Shown: positions 20,330 through 29,005 of the stretch, one piece after another
Numbering within the stretch: the first letter of the stretch is position 1
Layout: each line of letters starts with the position of its first letter
Assembly: GCF_001648175.1 (NCBI RefSeq)
Contig: NZ_CP015243.1
Span: 3,782,001-3,846,000, forward strand
Direction of reading: 5' to 3'
From: Halotalea alkalilenta
GTDB lineage: Bacteria > Pseudomonadota > Gammaproteobacteria > Pseudomonadales > Halomonadaceae
Length of the DNA: 64,000 nucleotides
Notes under the pieces: model-generated
The model's database searches: none
The model's input: only the letters and a program-made list of their open reading frames with translations
What the model was told of the DNA's origin: nothing
Program-made: the position numbers and the translations under genes

Positions 20330-21248
20330 TCATCAATCTCCCCTTCGAACCACGTTTGTCGACCACCAGCACCAGCGCGAAGCCTGCCGCCATCAGAGCC
20401 AGTGCCGTGGGCAGCTGGGCGGAAACGCCGAACAGCTGCGCATAATCCCACGGCGTCAGGTAGTCATAGGCGAGCGGCACGCTCTCTCCTCGCGCATCGA
20501 GGGTGTAGCTGGTCATCTGCCGCCAGGGCCAGAGGATCGGCAGCGAGCCGATCAACAGGCCCACCGACCCGGCCAGGGTGGGACCATAATGGTGTCGGAA
20601 CAGCCAGGACAAAAGCCGCGACGAAGTGAAAAGTCCCACCAGGCAGCCGAGCGCGAAGATCGACAGCACATCGAGGTCGAAGCTTTTCACTGCCCCCATC
20701 ACCGTACCGTAGAGCCCCATCAGCAGCAGTAGGAAGGTCCCCGAAAGGCCCGGCAGCAGCATCGCGCTGATCGCCACCGCGCCGCCGATGAACAGCATCC
20801 CCGCGCCGCCGCCGCTCGGCAGCAGCCCCGGTAGCGACTGAGCGATGAACAGGCCGATCACCAGCGGCAGGCCGTGGATCATCCGCCACTCCCCCATCCT
20901 CCTCGCCACGATCACCGCCGAGGCCACCACCAGCCCGAAGAAGAAGGCATCGAGCAGCAGCGGATGCTCGACCATCAGCCAGGTGACCAGATGCGCCACG
21001 CTGACCAGGCTGACGCCGATGCCCAGCAGCAGCGGGAGCAGGAATCTGAAGTTCAGGAATCTCACCAACCCGCTCAGTCCCTCGCGCCGCCACACCGGAA
21101 AGGCGCCGGGGCCGAAGCGCCGGATGGTGTCGATCAGCTCTTCGTAGATACCGGTGACGATGGCGATGGTGCCTCCAGAGACACCCGGCACCGCGTCCGC
21201 GGCGCCCATCCCCATGCCTTTCAAGAAAAGTGGATACAGCCGTTTCAC
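20301..21248 (-). CDS. DUF368 membrane protein (PopT-type polyprenyl-phosphate transporter)
   Basis: A 315-residue protein with eight or more transmembrane helices. It opens KRLYPLFLKGMGMGAADAVPGVSGGT, of which the AADAVPGVSGGT block is the DUF368 signature, and an equivalent second repeat reads MLLPGLSGTFLLLLMGLY. DUF368 proteins (PopT) have recently been shown to help recycle undecaprenyl phosphate across the inner membrane. It starts at a GTG overlapping the pcm stop (GTGA) and ends inside nlpD, so it is embedded in a stress and envelope operon. This insertion between pcm and nlpD is worth noting. Function is from family knowledge. Confidence 0.88.
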   Translation of the reverse strand: MKRLYPLFLKGMGMGAADAVPGVSGGTIAIVTGIYEELIDTIRRFGPGAFPVWRREGLSGLVRFLNFRFLLPLLLGIGVSLVSVAHLVTWLMVEHPLLLDAFFFGLVVASAVIVARRMGEWRMIHGLPLVIGLFIAQSLPGLLPSGGGAGMLFIGGAVAISAMLLPGLSGTFLLLLMGLYGTVMGAVKSFDLDVLSIFALGCLVGLFTSSRLLSWLFRHHYGPTLAGSVGLLIGSLPILWPWRQMTSYTLDARGESVPLAYDYLTPWDYAQLFGVSAQLPTALALMAAGFALVLVVDKRGSKGRLMNVEDGRKHG

Positions 21249-21934
21249 TCAATCACTCCCTCGATCAGGGGTACGAAACGCACCGGCTCCAGCCGCCGCA
21301 GCTGAACGCCGCGCGCGGTCTTGCGCGCGCGTACCAGCCACTGACGGCCGGCGTCCAAGCCATCGGCGCCTTGGAGCGGCGCGATCACCGCGCCGCCGGG
21401 GCGGAGCTGCTCGATCCACGCGGGGTGGATCTCAGTGGCACAGGCGGTGACCAGGATGGCATCGAAGGGCGCGGCAGCGGGCCAGCCCAGTCGGCCATCA
21501 TCGTGGCGCAACCGCACGTTGTCCACGCCTAGCCCCTGAAGACGCGCCGCTGCTCTCGCGCTCAGCGCCTCGATCCGCTCGATGCTGTGGACGCAATCGA
21601 ACAGCTGCGCCAACACCAGGGTCTGGTAGCCCGAACCGGTGCCGATCTCGAGCACCCGCCGGGGCGCTTCGCGCAGCGTGAGCTCGCTCATCCTCGCCAC
21701 CATCCACGGCTGCGACAGGGTCTGCCCATGACCGATCGGTAACGAGTCGGCGCGATAGGCACGATCGGCGAACGCGGGCTCGACGAACAGATGCCGGGGC
21801 GCCCTGGAGAGAACCTCGAGCACCCGCGGATCGATGATGCCGGCCTCGGCGAGCGCGGCGACCATTCGATCACGGACCCGCTGCGAGGTGATCCCGATGC
21901 CCGCGATATCCTCATCGCTGAAGCGCGGTCTCAT
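21245..21934 (-). CDS. pcm: protein-L-isoaspartate O-methyltransferase
   Basis: A 229-residue SAM-dependent methyltransferase that repairs isoaspartyl residues in aged proteins. RVLEIGTGSGYQT is motif I, and DAILVTACATEIHPAW follows. The N-terminal APRHLFVEPAFADRAY segment and SLPIGHGQTLSQPWMVA are typical of Pcm. Start 21934, MRPRFSDEDIAGIGIT, is chosen on family similarity; a longer open frame runs back into surE. It is 10 bases from surE and overlaps the DUF368 gene by four bases. Confidence 0.95.
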   Translation of the reverse strand: MRPRFSDEDIAGIGITSQRVRDRMVAALAEAGIIDPRVLEVLSRAPRHLFVEPAFADRAYRADSLPIGHGQTLSQPWMVARMSELTLREAPRRVLEIGTGSGYQTLVLAQLFDCVHSIERIEALSARAAARLQGLGVDNVRLRHDDGRLGWPAAAPFDAILVTACATEIHPAWIEQLRPGGAVIAPLQGADGLDAGRQWLVRARKTARGVQLRRLEPVRFVPLIEGVIE

Positions 21935-21944
21935 CCATTTCGAC

Positions 21945-22703
21945 TCAGCGTGCAGCGGTGAAGGCCTCAAGCCATGCCTCCAGCGCTCCGAGCGTATCGT
22001 GGCGGGTGAGATCGACCAGCAAAGGGGTGATCGATACGTATCCCTGCTCGATCGCAGCGAAGTCGGTATCCGGCCCATCGTCTACGTTCTTGCCGGCGGC
22101 GGCGATCCAGTAGCGCTTCTCGCCACGCGGATCGATCACCTCGATCGGCATCACAGGCCCCGCCTCGCGATGCCCGAGGCGGGTGATGCGGATTCCCCGC
22201 AGCTCCTCCCAGGGAAGATCCGGCACATTGACGTTGAGCAGGCTGCGTGGCGGCAACGAGAGGGTCGCCGCCGCCCCGACCAGGCTTGCGGCGACCCTGC
22301 CGGCGGTGGCGAAATGGCGCCGGCCGGCGAGCGAGATGGCGATCGCCGGCATACCCAGCGATCGCCCCTCCATCGCCGCCGCCACGGTGCCCGAGTAGAG
22401 CACGTCATCGCCCAGGTTGGCGCCGTGGTTGATGCCGGAGACGACGATCTCGGGCCGTTCGTCCCAGAGCCCGCTGACCCCCAGGTAGACGCAGTCCGCC
22501 GGGGTACCGTCGACGCTGTAGAAGCCGCTGTCCAGGGCGCAGATCGCCAGCGGTTTGCTCAGCGTCAGCGAATTGCTCGCGCCGCTCTTGTCGCGATCAG
22601 GAGCGATCACTCTGAGCCGAGCGCTGGGGGTCAGCGCGTCGTGGAGCGCGCGCAGACCCGGCGCGTGGACGCCATCGTCGTTGGAGAGCAGTACTCTTCT
22701 CAT
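21945..22703 (-). CDS. surE: 5'/3'-nucleotidase SurE
   Basis: A 252-residue metal-dependent nucleotidase/exopolyphosphatase. [16 protein letters not shown] carries the NDD metal ligands, and [21 protein letters not shown] is the strongly conserved SurE block. Length is normal. It lies between truD and pcm as in many gammaproteobacteria, linking it to stationary-phase survival. The start at 22703 is unambiguous. Confidence 0.97.
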   Translation of the reverse strand: MRRVLLSNDDGVHAPGLRALHDALTPSARLRVIAPDRDKSGASNSLTLSKPLAICALDSGFYSVDGTPADCVYLGVSGLWDERPEIVVSGINHGANLGDDVLYSGTVAAAMEGRSLGMPAIAISLAGRRHFATAGRVAASLVGAAATLSLPPRSLLNVNVPDLPWEELRGIRITRLGHREAGPVMPIEVIDPRGEKRYWIAAAGKNVDDGPDTDFAAIEQGYVSITPLLVDLTRHDTLGALEAWLEAFTAAR

Positions 22704-22740
22704 CGGTGCTCCTATGGCGTGTTGAAAATTGGACGCCGGT

Positions 22741-23778
22741 TCAAAGCATCGGCGCGGTGATCAGCTCACGCAGCACCGCGGTGGCGTAGGCCCCCCGCAC
22801 CAGCGAGAAATCGAGCCGCGCCCCGCCATCGATCGGTGTCCAACCCGGTTCGATCAAGCGCACGCGCAGCGCCCGCCGGGCCAGCTCGACGCCAGCCCGC
22901 TCGAGCCCCTCGATCAGAATCGCTTCATCGGCGACCTGGGCGCGCTCGAACGCCGCTGCTTCGCCCTCACTGCCAAGCCGTCCCCGGCCCCACAGCGGCG
23001 CGGTCGGATGGACATCGAACGCGCCGAGCCGCGCGGCAAGCGCGGCATCGTCTTCGGCGGTGGCGAGAAAGAGGCTACCGCTGCCGTCGAGGTTGAGCAC
23101 CTCGCCCGGCAGCGCAACGTTCCAGAGCCCGGCGGCGACTCTTGCCGCCAGGGTGCGGTTGAACAGATAGCTGCGCGCGGTGGAGAGCAGCAGGCCGCCA
23201 CGGTCGTCGCGCTTGCGCCAGCCTCGCGCGAGCAGCGCCCTGGCGCGGGGCAGGTTGGCGCCACCGTGACCGAAGCGCTGGGCGCCGAAATAGTTCGGCG
23301 CCCCGGTCTCGACCAGCGCTTGCCAGCGCGCCTCGACCGCTTCGCGATCGCTTTCAGCGAAACCGATCTCGAGCACGAAACGGTTGAGCCGATGGCTGCC
23401 GCGCTTGAGCTTGCGCGGGTGGCGATGAACCTCTAGGACCTTCACTCCCTCGCTCGCCAGCGCCTCCAGCTGCCCTGGGTCGGGCGTCTCGCGCAGCGGC
23501 GCCGAGAGCCACTGGCGGGTTACCGCGTGGCGATCCTTCAGCCCGCTGTAGCCGATCGCCGCTTCGGACACGCCCATGATGCGAGAGAGCAGCGATACCG
23601 CCCGTCTGGTATCGACCCCGCGTTTTTCGATCCAAAACCAGAGATGCTCGCCATCCCCCTGCGGCGAAAACCCGAATGACTCGATGACCACGAACGCCTC
23701 GGGCGTCGCCCGGAAACTGCCCGGCGCGGGCGCTTCGCCCAGCGCGCGGGGCCAGTCCGGCAGGGCGTCGGGGCTCAC
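22741..23778 (-). CDS. truD: tRNA pseudouridine(13) synthase
   Basis: A 345-residue enzyme making pseudouridine at position 13 of tRNA-Glu. [15 protein letters not shown] contains the GxKD catalytic motif, with Asp as nucleophile, and NYFGAQRFG is the second conserved block. The insertion domain lies in the C-terminal half. Start is GTG 23778, overlapping the ftsB stop (GTGA), so it is directly coupled to ftsB. In many relatives ispD and ispF stand between these genes; here they do not. Confidence 0.95.
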   Translation of the reverse strand: MSPDALPDWPRALGEAPAPGSFRATPEAFVVIESFGFSPQGDGEHLWFWIEKRGVDTRRAVSLLSRIMGVSEAAIGYSGLKDRHAVTRQWLSAPLRETPDPGQLEALASEGVKVLEVHRHPRKLKRGSHRLNRFVLEIGFAESDREAVEARWQALVETGAPNYFGAQRFGHGGANLPRARALLARGWRKRDDRGGLLLSTARSYLFNRTLAARVAAGLWNVALPGEVLNLDGSGSLFLATAEDDAALAARLGAFDVHPTAPLWGRGRLGSEGEAAAFERAQVADEAILIEGLERAGVELARRALRVRLIEPGWTPIDGGARLDFSLVRGAYATAVLRELITAPML

Positions 23779-24080
23779 TGCCCGCCCCCGCTGCGGGGCG
23801 CCGCGGAAACGTCCGGCACCCAAATGAACTGCTCGTCGTTGCGTACCATGCCGAGATCGTTGCGCGCCCGCTCCTCGATCGCATCGAGCCCGGTCTTGAG
23901 GTCGACCACCTCAGCGGCCAGCTGGTCGTTGCGTTCGCGCAGCTTCTCGTTGTTCTGCTCGAGATCGGCGACCCGCGAAGAGATGGTACGCAGCTCGAGC
24001 AGCCCTCCCTCGCCCATCCACAGATGGTATTGAAGCAGCGCGATCAGCAACAGCAGTGCAAGGGAAAGCCATTTCAGCAT
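23775..24080 (-). CDS. ftsB: cell division protein FtsB
   Basis: A 101-residue bitopic inner-membrane protein of the FtsQBL divisome complex. A short cytoplasmic start is followed by one transmembrane helix (about 3-21), then a periplasmic coiled coil with LEQNNEKLRERNDQLAAEV, and the conserved EERARNDLGMVRNDE segment. Start ATG 24080 (MLKWLSLA) is preferred; ATG 24095 would add five residues. Its TGA is shared with the truD GTG start. The C-terminus, [15 protein letters not shown], is not conserved. Confidence 0.93.
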   Translation of the reverse strand: MLKWLSLALLLLIALLQYHLWMGEGGLLELRTISSRVADLEQNNEKLRERNDQLAAEVVDLKTGLDAIEERARNDLGMVRNDEQFIWVPDVSAAPRSGGGQ

Positions 24081-24173
24081 CGAAAAACCGTCCATCCATT
24101 GTCAGCCTCACCGGCGAGCGGGCCGGGGGCGATTATGCCATTATCGCTCGCCGCGCGAGCGCCAAGACCCGCT

Positions 24174-24725
24174 TCAGCGGGAAAAGAAGCCGCTGGGCGG
24201 GCGGGCGATGGTTTCGCGATGCAGTGGGTATTCACCACGCCGCCGGTCAGTGTAGAAATATCGCAGGGTGGTCTCGACGGTAGGAAAGGAGAGCTCATCC
24301 CAGGGCACCTCGTGCTCCTCGAACAGCGCCACGTCCAGGCTCTCCGGTCCCGGCGCGTAGCCGCTCTTGAGTTCACCACGAAAGATCATGTAGACCTGAT
24401 CGATGTGCGGCAGGTCGAACAGCGCGTAGAGCGAAAGCCCCCCGATCTCGGCGCAGGCCTCTTCCCGCGTCTCGCGGATGGCCGCCTCGAAAGTGGTCTC
24501 GGCGTTTTCCATGAATCCCGCCGGCAGGGTCCAGTAGCCACGGCGCGGGGTGATCGCCCGGCGGCAGAGCAGCACTCTGGAACCCGCATTGATCAGGGTG
24601 CCGGCGACGATTCTCGGGTTCTGGTAGTGAACCGTGGCACAGTTCGGGCAAACGTAGCGCTCCCGATCGTCCCCCTCGGGCACCATCCTCTCGACACGCG
24701 CACCGCAGTGACTGCAGAAATTCAT
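24174..24725 (-). CDS. Nudix hydrolase with N-terminal zinc ribbon
   Basis: A 183-residue protein. The N-terminus MNFCSHCGARVERM plus YVCPNCATVHYQNP forms a four-cysteine zinc ribbon like that of NudC-type enzymes. The Nudix box follows: GFMENAETTFEAAIRETREE, where the usual Gly-hydrophobic end reads ACAEI, a variation also seen in related family members. It would cleave a nucleoside diphosphate derivative; the substrate is unknown. Start 24725 is decided by the zinc ribbon, since the upstream open frame lies antisense in the neighbouring gene. It is divergent from a second Nudix gene 63 bases away. Confidence 0.88.
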   Translation of the reverse strand: MNFCSHCGARVERMVPEGDDRERYVCPNCATVHYQNPRIVAGTLINAGSRVLLCRRAITPRRGYWTLPAGFMENAETTFEAAIRETREEACAEIGGLSLYALFDLPHIDQVYMIFRGELKSGYAPGPESLDVALFEEHEVPWDELSFPTVETTLRYFYTDRRRGEYPLHRETIARPPSGFFSR

Positions 24726-24788
24726 TGGCCGAGGCTCTCCCTGCGGGACCCGGCGTCCACCTTGCCCACGGCCAGGACGGATCACCAG

Positions 24789-25463
24789 ATGAAAGATGAC
24801 GCTATGGTAGAGAATCGCACGCAGCTTGAAAAACTGCGCGGCCGACTCGCCCACTATCGCCCTCGTCGGCTGCCTGGTGACTGGCGCCGCGCCGCGGTGC
24901 TGATCGCCATCGTCGCCCGGGAGACACCCGCGCTGCTGCTCACTCTGCGCACCCAGGGCTTGAGCAGCCACGCAGGCCAGGTCGCTTTTCCCGGCGGCAA
25001 GCGCGACCCCGGCGAGAGCCTCGAGGCGTGCGCGCTGCGCGAAGCCTGGGAGGAGGTCGGGCTTGAACCCACACGGGTGGAACTGATCGGCCAGCTCAGC
25101 GAGGTGATCTCGCTTCACGGCATCGCGGTCACCCCCTTCGTCGGACTGGTACGCGAACCGCCGAGTTTCATCGCCAATCCCTATGAGGTGGCGTCAGTCT
25201 TCGAAGTGCCGCTATCGGCGCTGGCGGAAGACCCCCGCCAGCACACCGATGCCATCGAGCTGGAAGATGGCCTGACCCTGTTCGTTCCCAGCTATGCTTT
25301 CGATGGCTATACCCTTTGGGGGCTTTCGGCGATGATGGTGGTCGAGCTGCTCGACGCCGGCCTGGGTGTCGACATCGGTCTCGATCGCGCGCCTCCCGGG
25401 GCGCCGCTGCGCCGCTCGATGAGGCGGCGGCAATCCCCCTATCCGACGGACTACTGGCAATGA
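24789..25463 (+). CDS. CoA pyrophosphatase-type Nudix hydrolase
   Basis: About 224 residues. LSSHAGQVAFPGGKRDPGE is the UPF0035/NudL signature, leading into the Nudix box GGKRDPGESLEACALREAWE followed by EVGL. The family splits CoA to 4'-phosphopantetheine and 3',5'-ADP. The start is uncertain: ATG 24789 is taken, ATG 24804 is possible. The stop overlaps the ATG of the 2OG dioxygenase (ATGA), so those two are co-translated. Confidence 0.88.
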   Translation: MKDDAMVENRTQLEKLRGRLAHYRPRRLPGDWRRAAVLIAIVARETPALLLTLRTQGLSSHAGQVAFPGGKRDPGESLEACALREAWEEVGLEPTRVELIGQLSEVISLHGIAVTPFVGLVREPPSFIANPYEVASVFEVPLSALAEDPRQHTDAIELEDGLTLFVPSYAFDGYTLWGLSAMMVVELLDAGLGVDIGLDRAPPGAPLRRSMRRRQSPYPTDYWQ

Positions 25464-26146
25464 GCGCGCCCCACTCCCCCACGGCACCGGACTGGCTCGA
25501 CGACGCCTGTCTCGATGCGCTGATCGACCAGCTCGCAGGCCAAGGCTATGCGCTGCTCGAGCACCAAGTGCCCGCCTCGCTCTGCCTGGCACTGGCCGAG
25601 GAGCTCGCCACCCTGCGCAGGCAACAAGCACTCCACGCCGCCGGCATCGGGCGTGGCAGCGAGCACGTGCTACGCCGGGACATCCGCAGTGATTCGATCC
25701 ACTGGCTCGACCGCTCGACCCAGGCGCAGCGCGATTATTTCGCGCTGATGGAACACCTGCGCGAGGCGATCAACCGAGCGCTGTTCCTCGGCCTGTTCGA
25801 ACTCGAGGCGCACTTCGCCCACTACCCGCCGGGCAGCTTCTACAAACCCCATCTCGACAGCTTCCGCGGACGCAGCAATCGAGTGATCTCGAGCGTGCTC
25901 TATCTCAACCCCGAATGGCCGCGGGATGCCGGTGGCGAGATGGTGATCTATCCATCCCAGCCGGAGTTCACCGATGCACCCGGCGAGCCTCTGGTACTGG
26001 TACGCCCGATGCTCGGCACGCTGGTCTGCTTTCTCTCCGAGACCATGCCGCACGAGGTGCTGCCGACCCGCCTGCCGCGCGCCAGCATCGCGGGATGGTT
26101 CCGCCGCAACGCATCGCTCAACGGCATGGTCGATCCCGCGCTCTAG
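25460..26146 (+). CDS. 2OG-Fe(II) dioxygenase, SM-20/PKHD-like
   Basis: A 228-residue double-stranded beta-helix oxygenase. The iron ligands are visible as HLD (His131, Asp133) and His198 in MPHEVLPT, with the 2-oxoglutarate-binding Arg207 ten residues later in PRASIAGWFRR. SSVLYLNPEWPRDAGGEMVIY matches the strand pattern of prolyl-hydroxylase-like members. The substrate is unknown; a protein residue or small molecule is possible. It is coupled by a four-base overlap to the Nudix gene. Nothing suggests transfer. Confidence 0.85.
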   Translation: MSAPHSPTAPDWLDDACLDALIDQLAGQGYALLEHQVPASLCLALAEELATLRRQQALHAAGIGRGSEHVLRRDIRSDSIHWLDRSTQAQRDYFALMEHLREAINRALFLGLFELEAHFAHYPPGSFYKPHLDSFRGRSNRVISSVLYLNPEWPRDAGGEMVIYPSQPEFTDAPGEPLVLVRPMLGTLVCFLSETMPHEVLPTRLPRASIAGWFRRNASLNGMVDPAL

Positions 26147-26200
26147 CACTCCCTGCAGGACCCGACATTGCGGGTGATGGGTGGTTTTAGAACTCGTGCG

Positions 26201-26291
26201 CATCCCGATCCCGAGCCTGTCGAGGGATCGCGCGGTGGCGATGAGGCCGTGGTTCGAGACGCTCGTTCCTCGCGGGCTCACTTTGAGCGGA
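26201..26291. repeat. dispersed intergenic repeat, related to 52.4-52.8 kb
   Basis: The stretch reading TCGAGGGATCGCGCGGTGG, then GTGGTTCGAGACGCTCGTT and GAGCGGA, follows the same order of blocks as the tandem repeats at 52427-52784. It lies in the 183-base gap between convergent genes. The similarity is degenerate, at a rough guess 70-80% within the blocks. Confidence 0.6.
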
Positions 26292-26329
26292 TGTCGAAGA
26301 GCTCTCGCTCCCGACCATGAACGGGCTTT

Positions 26330-27766
26330 TCAGGAGCGGTTCGTCTCCGGCTGTTCATGAACACCGGTCATCGGTTCAGGCCCCTGCGGATCGAGCAGGC
26401 GCAGATTGGAGGCCGGTACCCCTTGCTCTGCCAGGTCACCTTCGATCTCGAGCGCCTGGCGCTCGGCGTGCTCGCGCTCGGCATTCTCCTCATGGGCCTC
26501 GGTCTCGGTCTCGGCCTGCTCCGCGCCCGCCATCAGCTCATCGGTGACCAGCAGTTCGGCACCAACCACCGATTGGGCCGGCTGCGGTGCGAACGGCGCC
26601 AGCGGCTGTGGCGCCGGTCGGCGCGAACGGCGCCAGGAGAAGAACAGCGCAAGCGAAAGCGCTACCGCGCCGAAGCCGAAGAACAATCCATCGTTGCCGA
26701 CGTGCGCCATCAGCAGCGTGAGCAGAGGTGCCGAAATCGTGCAGCCGAGCGCGTTGATCAGCAGCATCCCCTGGCTCATACCGACCAGCGCGCTGGGTGG
26801 CGCACGGTCGGCGGAGTGGCCGACCGCTACCGGATAGAGCGAAAAGGCGCCGCCGCCATAGAGAAACAGCGCGACCGAGAGCGGCCAGTAGCCATAGGCG
26901 GCGAACGGCACCAGGAGTGCGAGCCCGACGAGGGCCGCGGTGATGATGATCAAGACCCGCTGGCGGTCGTGACGATCCGACCAGCGCCCGATCGGATACT
27001 GCAAGGCCATGCCTCCGACGATCACCGTCGCCATCAGCGTACCGATCTCGCTGAGCTGGTAGCCTCGACTCTGGAGGTAGAGCGGCAGCAGGCTGTAGAG
27101 CGCCGCGACCACCAGCCCCGAGCCGAAGCTCCCCACCACCCCGGTCGGCGTGATCTTGGCCAATCGCCAGGGCGATAGCGGCTCGGCATGCTCGATCAGC
27201 GGAGAGACCCGCGGGATGATCGCCATCGGCAGCAGCGACAGGGTGGCGAGGATGCCGATCAGCACGTAGGGCAGCGCGGCACCCGGCGCCTCGGGAGATT
27301 CGTCGAACAACCCGATCAGCAGCTGCCCGAGCGCCAGCGCGGCATACAGGGAGATCATGTAGAAAGCGAGGATTCGACCACGCATCGCGCGATCGCCGCC
27401 GGTCAAGAGCCAGCTCTCGATCACCAGGTACACCCCCACCGTGGCCCAGCCGCCGAAGAGCCGCAGCACGAACCACCAGCCGGCATCGAGCCACAGCGCC
27501 TGGGCCAGGGAGCTGGCGGCGACGATCGCGGCGAAACAAGCATAGGCACGAATGTGCCCGATCCGCAGCAGCAGCCGGTCGTTGAGCACGGCACCGAGAC
27601 CCAGACCAATGTAGTAGGCAGCGGACACCAACCCGATCGCCTCGACCGACGCGCCGGAGGCGGACAGCCTGATCGTGACCAGGGTGGAGAGAAAGCCGTT
27701 GCCAAGGGCGAGGATGAAGAGCCCGAGCAAAGGGGGAAAGGTCAGAGCGAACAGCTGGCGAGCCAT
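26330..27766 (-). CDS. MFS transporter (YcaD-like) with long acidic C-terminal tail
   Basis: A 478-residue permease with twelve predicted helices in about residues 1-390. PIGRWSDRHDRQRVL between helices 8 and 9 is the MFS motif A equivalent, and LRLFGGWATVGVYLVIESWL resembles the YcaD/sugar-efflux subfamily. After the last helix there is an approximately 90-residue cytoplasmic extension rich in Glu and Ala (TETEAHEENAEREHAERQ), unusual for such permeases. Start 27766 has GAGG six bases upstream. Substrate unknown. Confidence 0.85.
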   Translation of the reverse strand: MARQLFALTFPPLLGLFILALGNGFLSTLVTIRLSASGASVEAIGLVSAAYYIGLGLGAVLNDRLLLRIGHIRAYACFAAIVAASSLAQALWLDAGWWFVLRLFGGWATVGVYLVIESWLLTGGDRAMRGRILAFYMISLYAALALGQLLIGLFDESPEAPGAALPYVLIGILATLSLLPMAIIPRVSPLIEHAEPLSPWRLAKITPTGVVGSFGSGLVVAALYSLLPLYLQSRGYQLSEIGTLMATVIVGGMALQYPIGRWSDRHDRQRVLIIITAALVGLALLVPFAAYGYWPLSVALFLYGGGAFSLYPVAVGHSADRAPPSALVGMSQGMLLINALGCTISAPLLTLLMAHVGNDGLFFGFGAVALSLALFFSWRRSRRPAPQPLAPFAPQPAQSVVGAELLVTDELMAGAEQAETETEAHEENAEREHAERQALEIEGDLAEQGVPASNLRLLDPQGPEPMTGVHEQPETNRS

Positions 27767-28039
27767 GAACGACCTCGTGCGATGGCATGGACGCCCAGCG
27801 CTGGAGATCGCCGATGGCATCGGCCGACCGTCCGCGACGGGACTTCAAAGCGGTGAGTAGCAGTGCGCGGGGAAGGGAAAATTCGCGCGGACTATACGCC
27901 GAGACGATGCTCTTGCCAATCTCCCCCGCGGCCTTCATTGACGATGAAGATAATTAGGAATCGTGCATTAGGGCGGCTCTGTAAAGCACAATGAGCGAGT
28001 ATACTGCCCGCCCATGTTTCGTTAAGCTTCGACCAATCA

Positions 28040-28975
28040 ATGCCTTTGAAAGAAAAACTCAATGCGGGAGCGATTCGCGCGCTGTGGAAACGCTTTTCCC
28101 GCTGGACGCCCGCCCGTCTATGGCGTTTGGCGAAAATCGTCGCGCCGCTGTATGCCCTGTTCGCCACCCGTGAACGACGAGTGACCCGCCAGAACCTGCG
28201 CCAGGCCTACCCCCACCTCGACGAGTCGGTACGACGGGAGATGGCCGCAACCAGCATTCTCCACAGCGTGGCACTGGCCTTCGAAGTCGGATTCGTCTGG
28301 CGCGGCGATCCGCAGAGCGTCGCCGATGCGGTCAAGCGGGTCGAGGGTTTCGAGCTGTTCGAGGAAGCACAGCGCGCGGGACGCGGAGTGATCGTACTCG
28401 CGCCCCACATCGGCAACTGGGAAATGGTCAACTTCTGGCTGTCGAGCAGGATGACCTTCACCGCGATGTACGACCCACCCCGCATTGCCGCCCTCGACGG
28501 CGTGATCCGCCATGGCCGCGAGCGGATGGGCGCGACATTGGTGCCGACCAACGCGCGCGGCGTCGCCAGTCTGCTCAAGGCGCTGAACCGTGCCGAGGCG
28601 ATCGGTATCCTGCCCGACCAGGTACCCGATTGGGGCAGTGGAAAGTTCGCCGACTTCTTCGGCCACCCCGCCTATACCGCGACTTTGCTACCCAAGCTGG
28701 TTGCGCGCACCAATGCGCGCGTGGTGGTCGGCACGGCGCTGCGGCGCTGCAACCAGGGCGGCTTCACCCTGCACTTCATCGAGGCCGATCCTCGGGTCTA
28801 CGATGCCGACGAAGCCGTCGCAGCCCTCGGAGTCAACAAAAGCGTAGAGCGCGCCATCGCATTGGCCCCTACCCAGTACCAGTGGGAATACAAGCGCTAC
28901 AAGCGCACCCCAGGGCAGCTCGAAGAGGAACCGGGCTGGAAACAGCGCCGTTTCTATCGAATGAAAAAACGCTGA
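28040..28975 (+). CDS. LpxL/LpxM-like acyltransferase, second copy
   Basis: A 311-residue lysophospholipid acyltransferase-superfamily protein. The HX4E motif is APHIGNWEMV (His123, Glu128), and the IGILPDQVPDWGSGKFADFF block is the conserved substrate region. It is clearly related to, but distant from, the protein at 14107, which has HX4D. It may be the second late acyltransferase (LpxM role) or may act on another lipid. Ribosome site is weak. The 273-base gap upstream is relatively A+T-rich and probably holds divergent promoters, but I cannot fix them. Confidence 0.82.
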   Translation: MPLKEKLNAGAIRALWKRFSRWTPARLWRLAKIVAPLYALFATRERRVTRQNLRQAYPHLDESVRREMAATSILHSVALAFEVGFVWRGDPQSVADAVKRVEGFELFEEAQRAGRGVIVLAPHIGNWEMVNFWLSSRMTFTAMYDPPRIAALDGVIRHGRERMGATLVPTNARGVASLLKALNRAEAIGILPDQVPDWGSGKFADFFGHPAYTATLLPKLVARTNARVVVGTALRRCNQGGFTLHFIEADPRVYDADEAVAALGVNKSVERAIALAPTQYQWEYKRYKRTPGQLEEEPGWKQRRFYRMKKR

Positions 28976-29005
28976 GCCCAAGCGGTGCCCTGTCGTCCCA
29001 CTCGC

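Noticed and set aside
24024..24788. Upstream extension of the CoA-type Nudix gene
   Set aside because: The frame runs antisense across the other Nudix gene and ftsB leader and has no family similarity before residue 24789.
27988..28010. TATACT at 28000-28005 as a promoter for the second acyltransferase
   Set aside because: No acceptable -35 box at 16-18 bases; left unannotated.
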